Made by a program: the position numbers and the translations under genes
Notes under the pieces: model-generated
What the model saw: only the letters and a program-made list of their open reading frames with translations
Told to the model about the DNA's origin: nothing
The model's database searches: none
Part shown: one piece after another, positions 1 through 5,762 of the stretch
Layout of the letters: each line of letters starts with the position of its first letter
Position numbering within the stretch: position 1 is the stretch's first letter
Assembly: GCA_014379925.1 (NCBI GenBank)
Contig: JACMKY010000327.1
Location: 1-8,055 of the forward strand
DNA: 8,055 bases
Reading direction: 5' to 3'
Source: Cytophagales bacterium
Lineage (GTDB): Bacteria > Bacteroidota > Bacteroidia > Cytophagales > ES-bin-26

Positions 1-56
1 CCTTTGGTCGGTGGCTGGCTGATGTCTTCTAACGAACCGGTTGCTACTACTTCCAT
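1..56 (-). CDS. Possible N-terminus of an unknown gene, cut by the window edge
   Basis: An ATG at 54-56 on the minus strand opens a frame that stays open to the left edge and reads MEVVATGSLEDISQPPTK. Only 18 residues are visible, so no family can be assigned. An in-frame TGA lies upstream at 81-83, so the ATG is the only plausible start of that type. The open frame could equally be chance. It is listed because the neighbouring genes also run leftwards. Confidence 0.2.
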   Translation of the reverse strand, partial: MEVVATGSLEDISQPPTK

Positions 57-314
57 GGCGTTCAGTTTTTGATGAATATTTCACTCGTTGAGCGTACGCA
101 AAAGATGGGCAGCACAGTAAATAATGCCGGTTCCGTCTTTGGGCACGTCTGCTGGATACCGCTGTCGGAGGCCGAAACGGTCTGTTTGATGATGGCGTAG
201 CTTGGGGTTTTGTGAGGTCCCTGCCGTGGTTCGGGAGATGTTTGTCGGTTTGTTGATTCGTCTGTTTTTAAGTCCAGTCAATCAGACCAAACCAACAAAC
301 GGACACATTCCTGT
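57..314. other. Non-coding or unassigned stretch with one imperfect inverted repeat
   Basis: I see no convincing gene here. A 66-codon minus-strand frame (81-281) depends on a TTG start and has no recognisable motif. The clearest structure is an inverted repeat with 13-base arms at 240-252 and 288-300. It has one mismatch, which is a G-U wobble in the minus-strand RNA, and a 35-base interior. It lies just past the end of the small gene at 315-627, so it might act as that gene's 3' end, but there is no clean T tract. Confidence 0.4.
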
Positions 315-627
315 TTACTTGATTTCTGCAAACTTATTCAGCGACTCGGCCAAGCCTTTCGGCGAATCCTGGTGTTCTTCGTCGGCTTTCGTCGCCGGGC
401 TTTTTCACCAACTGACCCATTTTCTTGGTGTCGGGTTCTTTCTCGCCCAACTGGTCACGCAATTCCCGCAATTCGTTGGCGATACCGCTGATTGGTTCGT
501 GTTTTTCCACGGGCGCAATCCAATCTTTAATCAGGGTAGCGCCGCCTTTCGGTTCTGCGCGGTCAACGCCGCCATTGAGGGCTTCAATGGTTGATGCAAG
601 GCGTGTTTGAGCTTTTTTAGTTGCCAT
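315..627 (-). pseudogene. Small charged hypothetical protein, interrupted by a frameshift
   Basis: The function is not recognised. Read from the ATG at 625-627, the frame begins MATKKAQTRLASTIEALNGG and continues as a hydrophilic, Lys/Glu-rich, probably helical protein with no signal peptide or membrane segment. After ...MGQLVKK the original frame turns into an arginine-rich tail ending at 334. The neighbouring frame instead continues with an acidic, protein-like tail, ADEEHQDSPKGLAESLNKFA, and stops with TAA at 315-317. Removing one base from the A5-G-C3 stretch at about 391-399 restores a 103-residue protein. The tail therefore looks like the original C-terminus, with one extra base present. 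This could be a real mutation or a homopolymer sequencing error. An upstream ATG at 643-645 would add six residues. The TetR gene ends 97 bases upstream on the same strand, so co-transcription is possible. Confidence 0.6.
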
Positions 628-724
628 ATTTGTAATGTAATTCATAAACTGACCAGTAGTCCGAAATGTTTAAAAAAAATGAGTTTCTACCCAAATTCAG
701 TCTGACGGCTCCGGAAAGCAACCG

Positions 725-1351
725 CTAACGCAGTGCCCGCAGCCCACTGTCCAGCGTAGCCAGGAAGGTTTCAAACAACTCATTCAGATCAACTTGGTAA
801 TCCTTCACCAAATGATTGCCTTTGTTGACGATAAACTGCATGATGCCGTACGAGCCGGTCCAGATGGTATCAGCGATTAAATTAGTCTTCAGGTCGGTGC
901 GGATGGAGCCGTCTTGCATGCCCAGTTCCACCAGCTCCATCACCAGAATGTGAATGGCGTTGGTCATCTCGTAAACTACGGCCGCGTTGGTGCTGGTAAA
1001 AGGCGATTCGAAAAAGGCAATAAACCCAAAGTAGGCCGGGTTGGCCACCACAAACGCGTAGTACGAGCGGTTAAGGCGCAGTATCTTTTCCAAGCCACTG
1101 CCGGCCCCTTCCACCGCCTTCGAGAACTGATGATGGAGCTCTTGCAGGGCTTGCTCATTGATGGCCAGCAAAATATCCTCCTTGCTGCGGTAGTGCCGGT
1201 AAAGCGTACCCTTGCCTAGCTCCGCCTCAGCGGCGATGTCATCAATGGTTGCCACCACCAGCCCTTTCTCCAAAAGAACTTTCTTGGCCGCCGCTAAAAT
1301 GGATTTCTCGCGGTAGGCTTTCTCCCGTTGTTTACGCTCTTGCACCCCCAT
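725..1351 (-). CDS. TetR/AcrR-family transcriptional regulator
   Basis: The product is a 208-residue one-component DNA-binding regulator, a normal length for the family. The N-terminal helix (about residues 10-30, rich in Lys/Arg and Ala) leads into the TetR helix-turn-helix at about 35-60. Its diagnostic parts are TIDDIAAEAELGKGTLYRHY followed by RSKEDILLAI. The remainder (about 65-208) is helical and would be the ligand-binding and dimerisation half. It includes an aromatic stretch at 98-114 (YYAFVVANPAYFGFIAF) that may line a hydrophobic pocket. TetR proteins usually repress their own gene and a neighbour until a small ligand binds. Here a perfect inverted repeat 9 bases upstream of the ATG fits autoregulation. 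No efflux pump or enzyme gene lies divergently beside it, so its targets and ligand cannot be inferred. The next gene downstream on the same strand is the broken small gene at 315-627. Confidence 0.93.
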   Translation of the reverse strand: MGVQERKQREKAYREKSILAAAKKVLLEKGLVVATIDDIAAEAELGKGTLYRHYRSKEDILLAINEQALQELHHQFSKAVEGAGSGLEKILRLNRSYYAFVVANPAYFGFIAFFESPFTSTNAAVVYEMTNAIHILVMELVELGMQDGSIRTDLKTNLIADTIWTGSYGIMQFIVNKGNHLVKDYQVDLNELFETFLATLDSGLRALR

Positions 1352-1360
1352 TTACCAGGC

Positions 1361-1377
1361 TAGTCATTTTGTGACTA
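1361..1377. promoter_or_regulatory. Probable TetR operator (17-bp perfect inverted repeat)
   Basis: The sequence is TAGTCA-TTTTG-TGACTA: two 6-base arms that are exact reverse complements around a 5-base centre. It ends 9 bases before the TetR start codon, a typical place and size for a dimer-binding, autoregulatory TetR operator. It would overlap the expected transcription start set by the -7-like box at 1383-1390, so bound protein should block initiation. The symmetry is directly visible; binding by this regulator is inferred. Confidence 0.6.
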
Positions 1378-1382
1378 ATGGT

Positions 1383-1390
1383 CTAAATTA
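1383..1390 (-). promoter_or_regulatory. Candidate -7 box of the TetR gene
   Basis: The minus strand reads TAATTTAG, one base from the Bacteroidota -7 consensus TAnnTTTG. It would place the transcription start at about 1376-1378, inside or beside the inverted repeat at 1361-1377. I see no good TTG-type -33 element at the usual distance, so the call is tentative. Confidence 0.3.
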
Positions 1391-1538
1391 CGGCTTTTTT
1401 GACTTTTGTGCTGGTTTATGTTGAAAATAATGCCCGCTGTACGCGCCTATTTGCTACTAACTGCCTATAAATCAAAAAGCTATATTTTAAAATAATTTTG
1501 TCAATTGGCTGTCAGCTTGCCGCCGCATCAAGCGGCCA

Positions 1539-2086
1539 TCAGCAAACCGGAAATACCAGCACGGCATACCCTGTACCCCGAAAGAACAAGTTGCCCACTA
1601 CTTTCGGACCCAGCTTCTGAATACGCAGGCGCCGGGAGGCGGTATTCTCGTCGGCGATCAAGGCGATGCCCAGTTCAAAAAAGTCGGTAAGCGCCCGTTG
1701 GCTGGCCCGAAACCGCTGCTGAAGCCGCCTGTGGCCCCGGTAATCCCGCTTCACTAGCACTGGGCCGTAGAAAAAGCATCGGTACTCATTCAGCGCCCGC
1801 TGCCAGTAAAACGGCTTAGGCAGCAGCGCACTAATTTCTTGTACCAGGGGTGGATAGCGCTTAGGAGCCAGCTCGGAGTTGACCGCAAACCCATCTAACT
1901 CGCCGTAGTGATACGCGTTACCTGGCTTGGCACAGAGGCCAGCATTGCCTGTAGCGCGGGGTAGCAAAGGAGCCCGTCAAGAAACCACCCTGTCGGGCCC
2001 ATTTGCAGGTAGGCGTACTGATTGGCTGGCTCGGCCAAGGCGGGTGTATCAGTCGCCTGGACTACCCGAATCTCGACCTCCTTCAT
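1539..2086 (-). pseudogene. GNAT-family N-acetyltransferase relic (frameshifted)
   Basis: Two overlapping minus-strand frames join into one GNAT protein of about 182 residues. The first starts at the ATG at 2084-2086 (MKEVEIRVVQATDTPALAE) and runs through GPTGWFLDGLLCYPALQAML to about VPSQVTRIT. It then needs one missing base near 1903-1910 to continue as YGELDGFAVNSELAPKRYPP in the second frame. The C-terminal half shows the GNAT fold clearly: a beta4 strand (CFFYGPVLV), the acetyl-CoA loop region (KRDYRGHRRLQQ), then IADENTASRRLRIQKLG, KVVG and a final strand YAVLVFPV. Besides the frameshift, key positions look degraded: the loop reads RGHRR where R-G-x-G is usual, and KLGPK replaces the common KLGFK. 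Intact members move an acetyl group from acetyl-CoA to an amine. The substrate is unknown. Family assignment is from motif memory, and loss of function is inferred. Confidence 0.65.
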
Positions 2087-2406
2087 CAATAAAGGTCGTA
2101 GTTGGTGAATCCAGGAGGCCACTGCCCATAAAGGATAAGCGCAAGAAGCGGTCGTCCCTTCGCAGAAGCCCCGTGATAGCCTTCGCGTCAATCGCATCAC
2201 CGGGTTCGTAGAAGAAGGCGGCCGCTGGCAACCTGATCATTGCGTTGGCGTAGTTTAGTTGCCGCATCGATCAGTAGCTGACCGATTTTTGATTCATCGG
2301 CCGTAGCCCCTTTGGCGCTGCCGGCGGCAGTGAAAGAGAATAGGGCAGTCCTACAAATCCGGACACGAAACCTGTCTAACTTCGTGTCCGGATTTGCAGG
2401 ACCGCC
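2049..2406 (-). pseudogene. Degenerate coding-like sequence of unknown origin
   Basis: Two short minus-strand frames look protein-like and abut with a shift near 2220-2240. The upstream one (2406 down to a TGA at 2197-2199) contains SAKGATADESKIGQLLIDAA followed by TKLRQRNDQ. The downstream one (2267 down to 2049) contains AAAFFYEPGDAIDAKAITGL and RRDDRFLRLSFMGSGLLDSP. Codon third positions are mostly G/C, as in the real genes nearby. Neither piece has an obvious start or a motif I recognise. The second overlaps the first bases of the GNAT relic in another frame. They may be remains of one gene that once preceded the acetyltransferase, or chance open frames. Confidence 0.25.
2348..2402. repeat. 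Long hairpin: 22-bp near-perfect inverted repeat, 11-base loop
   Basis: The arms at 2348-2369 and 2381-2402 pair over 22 positions with one non-Watson-Crick pair (A/C on plus-strand DNA; G-U in minus-strand RNA). The inner part of the right arm reads TTCGTGTCCGGATTTG. After one further mismatch, three more G-C pairs and a wobble extend it to 2343-2407. The interior is ACCTGTCTAAC. It begins 48 bases past the receptor stop codon and would fold stably in that transcript. It could therefore be a terminator or a 3'-end stabiliser, although only a loose pyrimidine run (TTCTCTTTC) follows it and no clean T tract. A dispersed palindromic (REP/MITE-like) element is the main alternative. Confidence 0.75.
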
Positions 2407-2449
2407 TCAGATCACCCATTCCTTTCCAACGCGGATCACGCTTGGCTGC

Positions 2450-5386
2450 TCAATTCAGCAATTCGTCAAAGGTAACGGAGACGTAGTACAAACCGCCCAC
2501 GCTGGGGTTACCCCAGGACTGCACGTAGCGGCGGTTGGCCAGGTTGGAGGCCCCAACCTTGAGGATGGACTTGATGGCCGGCACCTTGTAGCTCACTTGC
2601 GCGTCGAACACGTGGTAGGACGGGATGTAGCCACCACCGGCCGAAGAGAGTTCGATGGCTACGAACGTGGACTGCCACCGGTAGGCATCCTGGAACCGCC
2701 AGGCCACGTTGAAGCCCAGGTTTTTGGCCACGTTGCGCTTACCGAGCGTGACATTGGTGCGGTAGCGCGGGGTGTTGAATGCCGACTGAAAGCCGCCCAG
2801 CTCCCCGGCGTTGGTCAGCACGTTGTACGACACGTTGCTACCCAGGTTGAAATCGCCGGGCAAGCGATAGTCGGCTCCCACGGCCCACCCCTGCGCGGTC
2901 AGGTCGCGCGTGAAATTGCTGGGAACGGAGTATACCGCCTGGTTGGCAGCCCCCGGGTTTTGCACGATGACCTGGCCGCCGTCGAAGTTCTTGTAGACAT
3001 TGTTGTAGTAATAAGCGTCAATCAACAGCTTGTTGGCAATCAATCCCTTGTAACCAACCTCGTAGGAAAGCACCCGCTCCGGCCGGTATTCAGGAAAGGC
3101 ATATACCACCGGCTGTCCCGCGCGGATTGACTCCAGCGTGTAGGCCGGGTTGGTTCGGAACTGGTACTTGTCAATGAGGGGTTGCAAGGCCCCGATGAGC
3201 CGGGTTTGTCCCGTGTTCAAGTCAATGTACTGGTTCTGGGTGGTGGGAATGCGAAAGCCCGTCTGGTAGGAGGCCCGGAGGTTGTGGATGTTGGCCAAGG
3301 TATAGACCGCCGAAATGCGGGGAGTTACCTGACCTTCGAAATTCTGGTTCTTGTCGTAACGCGCCGAACCGGTCAGCCGGAGCTTGTCGCTGAACAAGCG
3401 CTTGGTAATCTGCGCGTAGCCACCGACTTCGTTGATCGAATATTCTTCGCCGTCGGGCTTGGTGATGAACAGCGTGCCGTCGGAAACCAGTTGGTATACC
3501 CGGTAGCTGGCGCCCACGATGATTTCGGCGAACTTGATCTGGTCCCGGAAGTTATACATCCCTTCGGCGTGGTAGAGGTTGCTCTTGTCCTCGAATCTAC
3601 TCCCGCCGCGCGGCAACTCCGCGGTGGGCTGGCCGATGAAACCGTTGGTCACCCGCGCCTTGGCGGCTTCAAATTCCGGGGTACCGGGCAGGAAACGACC
3701 CTGGTCGGCCACGGTTCGGGCCTGCACATCGAAGGTACCCGAATTGGCGGCCACGGCCGTGGTAGCCGCGTTAAGGGCCTGCGCAGCCGGTTGACCAGTG
3801 GCCAGGGCCGTCAGGAACGTTGTCGCGTAGGTCTGGAAAGCCCCCAATCCGTAGGTACCAAAATACTGCCCGTACCAGTTTTCGCTGGTTTTCCAGGCTT
3901 CATTGATCAAGGCAGCGGTTCCCCCGTTGATGTAGGAGTTGCCCGACCGCTCCTGGGTGGTGTAGCCCCGTACGAAAAAGTTCGGTCCTTTCAGTTCAGC
4001 CTTGTACTGGCCCAGGCGGAAATTGCGCAGGGAATACCGGTCCGCCCCCGTATACACGGTCGTACCCGTCCCGTAATTGGCTTGTAGAATGGCTTCCACG
4101 TTGTCGTTGAGGCGGTAGTGCAGCGAGCCGTTCAGTTTGATGCTTTCGGTATTGTAATCGGCCAGGCTCCTTTCCTCGTAGCCCGTTCGCGTTACGTTTT
4201 GATTGGGAATGAGTTGGGCAAAGATCTGTTGCGGCGTGAGACCCGTCAACTGCGGCAGGGTCCGGTTGCCCGCCTGCGAAATTGGGGTAGTGGCAATGGC
4301 CCCCAGGAACGGCGAAGTTCCGTTGGCTCCCGTGCCGGGCTGGCCGTTGGCAAACAAGCTCGAATACAAGTTTACCGGCGTATCGTCACCGTAGATGTTG
4401 ATGCCGTTGTAGGCCGGGTTGCCGTTGGTGAGCCGGTCGGGGTTGGCGCTGCCCAGGTTGGCACCGGCGGCGCTCTGATCGCGGTAATCGGTGGCGTGCC
4501 AATCGAGGGCTTTCAGGTAGGCGGCGTTCACCTTGAAGGCGAAGCGGTTGTTGAACGCCTTGGCGTACCGGATGGCGTAATCCCCCATTCCGTGCCACGC
4601 GGTGTTGGCCGGATCGGGTTGCATAATCCCCCCTTTCGCGTAGGCGCTCAATCCCTGGTAAGAAAACGGGCTCTTGCTGTTGAGCAGGATGATGCCGTTG
4701 ATGGCGTTGGGTCCGTAGAGGGCCGACGAAGCCCCGGGCAGCAGTTCCACGCTCTCTACGTCCAACTCGGACATGCCCACGATGTTGCCCACCGAAAAGT
4801 TGAGGCCGGGGGCCTGGTTGTCCATCCCGTCGATCAGCTGCACAATCCGGACGTTGCCGTTGGCGTTGAACCCCCGCATGTTGATCGACTTGAACGTAAG
4901 GCTCTGCGTGCTGGCTTCCACGCCCTTGATGTTTTGCAGCCCGTCGTAGAAGGTGGCGGCCGGGCTTTCGCGAATGGCGCGGATGTCGAGCTTCTCCACC
5001 GATACGGGCGACTTGAGGATGTTTTCCTCCACGCGGCTACCCGACACCACGATTTCCTGTCCCAAAATGGTTTGTTCTTCCAGGTTTACTTTCAAATCAC
5101 GCACCTCACCGGCAGTCACTTCCTGTTCTTGCGTTTGGTAGCCCAACAGGCTGAACACCAGCGTAAGGGGCGGGGCCTGGTTGACGGACAGCGAAAAGTT
5201 GCCCCGGTTGTCGGTGGTGGTCCCGATCACTTTACCCTTCACGGTCACGGCGGCCCCGACCAGTCCGCTGCCGGTGGCCCGGTCGGCAATGGTGCCGGAA
5301 ATGCTGGTTTGCGCGGCCACCAAGTGACTCAGCAGGAACAGGAATGCGGTGGCAATAAGCTGAAACGAAATCCCGATCTTCATCAT
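2450..5386 (-). CDS. TonB-dependent outer-membrane receptor with carboxypeptidase-regulatory-like domain
   Basis: A 978-residue outer-membrane active-transport protein. The start is set at the ATG pair 5381-5386 because it opens a clear Sec signal peptide (MMKIGISFQLIATAFLFLLS, cleavage likely after VAA-25); the frame is open 86 codons further upstream, but that part reads through the promoter region. Residues about 27-104 form the beta-sandwich regulatory-like domain common in Bacteroidota (SISGTIADRATGSGLVGAAV ... TTDNRGNFSL ... LLGYQTQEQ). The plug follows at about 115-240, with INMRGFNANGNVRIVQLIDG, VESVELLPGASSALYGPNAI and NGIILLNSK. The rest is the beta-barrel, rich in alternating aromatic strands, ending in YYVSVTFDELLN. 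Such receptors use TonB-ExbB-ExbD energy to import ligands too large for porins. No SusD-like gene flanks it, and I call it a general TBDR rather than a proven SusC. The ligand cannot be read from sequence; the divergent amylase hints at a glucan. Confidence 0.95.
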   Translation of the reverse strand: MMKIGISFQLIATAFLFLLSHLVAAQTSISGTIADRATGSGLVGAAVTVKGKVIGTTTDNRGNFSLSVNQAPPLTLVFSLLGYQTQEQEVTAGEVRDLKVNLEEQTILGQEIVVSGSRVEENILKSPVSVEKLDIRAIRESPAATFYDGLQNIKGVEASTQSLTFKSINMRGFNANGNVRIVQLIDGMDNQAPGLNFSVGNIVGMSELDVESVELLPGASSALYGPNAINGIILLNSKSPFSYQGLSAYAKGGIMQPDPANTAWHGMGDYAIRYAKAFNNRFAFKVNAAYLKALDWHATDYRDQSAAGANLGSANPDRLTNGNPAYNGINIYGDDTPVNLYSSLFANGQPGTGANGTSPFLGAIATTPISQAGNRTLPQLTGLTPQQIFAQLIPNQNVTRTGYEERSLADYNTESIKLNGSLHYRLNDNVEAILQANYGTGTTVYTGADRYSLRNFRLGQYKAELKGPNFFVRGYTTQERSGNSYINGGTAALINEAWKTSENWYGQYFGTYGLGAFQTYATTFLTALATGQPAAQALNAATTAVAANSGTFDVQARTVADQGRFLPGTPEFEAAKARVTNGFIGQPTAELPRGGSRFEDKSNLYHAEGMYNFRDQIKFAEIIVGASYRVYQLVSDGTLFITKPDGEEYSINEVGGYAQITKRLFSDKLRLTGSARYDKNQNFEGQVTPRISAVYTLANIHNLRASYQTGFRIPTTQNQYIDLNTGQTRLIGALQPLIDKYQFRTNPAYTLESIRAGQPVVYAFPEYRPERVLSYEVGYKGLIANKLLIDAYYYNNVYKNFDGGQVIVQNPGAANQAVYSVPSNFTRDLTAQGWAVGADYRLPGDFNLGSNVSYNVLTNAGELGGFQSAFNTPRYRTNVTLGKRNVAKNLGFNVAWRFQDAYRWQSTFVAIELSSAGGGYIPSYHVFDAQVSYKVPAIKSILKVGASNLANRRYVQSWGNPSVGGLYYVSVTFDELLN

Positions 5387-5490
5387 CTTAAATGGTTGTT
5401 TTTGGGTTGGATTTGCTGAATTGGGTTTGGTTGTAGAAGGCAAAGGTTTCTCAATTCTAGGAAAAATAGCTGAAAAAGTACATTCAACCT

Positions 5491-5498
5491 CAAAATTA
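5491..5498 (-). promoter_or_regulatory. Receptor promoter -7 box
   Basis: The minus strand reads TAATTTTG, an exact match to the Bacteroidota -7 consensus TAnnTTTG. It would start the receptor mRNA about 100 bases before its ATG. The -33 region has only TTTCGG-like sequence, a weak match to TTG/TTTG. Confidence 0.45.
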
Positions 5499-5499
5499 G

Positions 5500-5507
5500 T
5501 AAGTTTG
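5500..5507 (+). promoter_or_regulatory. Rightward -7 box, candidate amylase promoter
   Basis: The plus strand reads TAAGTTTG, an exact match to TAnnTTTG, one base away from the leftward box. Transcription from here would reach the amylase after a leader of about 250 bases that includes the dehydrogenase-like piece. No clear -33 element is visible, so a closer promoter inside 5600-5760 cannot be excluded. Confidence 0.35.
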
Positions 5508-5573
5508 GGTAACCCCTTGCCGAAAGCGGGCACTCTCCTGGCTTTGCGGAAAACCACCGTAAAATTCACCCGT

Positions 5574-5702
5574 ATGCGTAACCCAAACTCCCGATTAACC
5601 AACCAGGAAGCCGTCTTCACCAGCGACAGCCAGGGCATCGGCAAGGCGCTTGTCTTGGCCCCGGCGGACGAAGGAGCCCGCGTGCTCTTTGCGTCAACTC
5701 CA
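5574..5702 (+). pseudogene. Short-chain dehydrogenase-like N-terminal fragment
   Basis: From an ATG at 5574-5576 the frame reads MRNPNSRLTNQEAVFTSDSQ and then GIGKALVLAPADEGARVLFA. This resembles the first beta-alpha-beta unit of SDR enzymes, whose NAD(P)-binding loop is TGxxxGIG and is followed by an alanine-rich helix and an EGARV strand. Here the first TGG is replaced by TSD, and a proline interrupts the helix. Similarity ends near 5700 and no catalytic Tyr-x-x-x-Lys follows. The frame happens to be continuous with the amylase frame, but a fused protein is unlikely because a lipoprotein signal starts at 5763. Most likely it is the leftover 5' end of a lost gene. Chance resemblance is possible. 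Confidence 0.4.
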
Positions 5703-5762
5703 ACGGAGTCGCTGACTGTGGATTACCCTCGCATTGCTCGCTCATCAACCCCCACCCGGATC

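Larger units (their letters stand above)
5387..5573. promoter_or_regulatory. Intergenic promoter region between receptor and amylase
   Basis: This AT-richer spacer separates the divergent receptor and amylase genes. It holds the paired -7 boxes at 5491-5507 and the receptor's roughly 100-base A/C-rich leader (5387 to about 5485). Open frames cross it on both strands but have no domain content. I see no gene or riboswitch-like structure here. Confidence 0.5.

Noticed and set aside
81..281. 66-codon minus-strand frame as a gene
   Set aside because: It relies on a TTG start inside an inverted repeat, has no recognisable motif, and its composition is not convincing.
648..661. TGACCA/TAGTCC-like sequence near the small gene start as a second TetR site
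   Set aside because: The half-sites are imperfect and in everted order with different spacing from the palindrome at 1361-1377, so it is not a credible copy.
1493..1500. Exact TAATTTTG on the plus strand as a promoter
   Set aside because: No plus-strand gene follows and the region is simply AT-rich; only minus-strand relics lie beyond.
1522..1536. GCCGC-ATCAA-GCGGC as a terminator after the GNAT relic
   Set aside because: The stem has only five pairs and no T tract follows on the minus strand, so it is too weak to call.
4118..5419. Long plus-strand open frame opposite the receptor gene (433 codons), with further ones at 2312-3130 and 3182-4087
   Set aside because: They lie antisense to a clear TonB-dependent receptor, show Val/Gly/Arg/His-rich composition typical of mirror frames in GC-rich genes, and have no domain motif.
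5387..5644. N-terminal extension of the receptor by 86 residues from an upstream ATG
   Set aside because: It would bury the signal peptide inside the protein and read through the promoter boxes; the ATG pair at 5381-5386 fits a secreted protein.
5421..5762. Extended amylase start making a 675-residue protein
   Set aside because: The lipoprotein signal and lipobox beginning at the GTG at 5763 would become internal and useless; the extra part is leader sequence plus a gene fragment.
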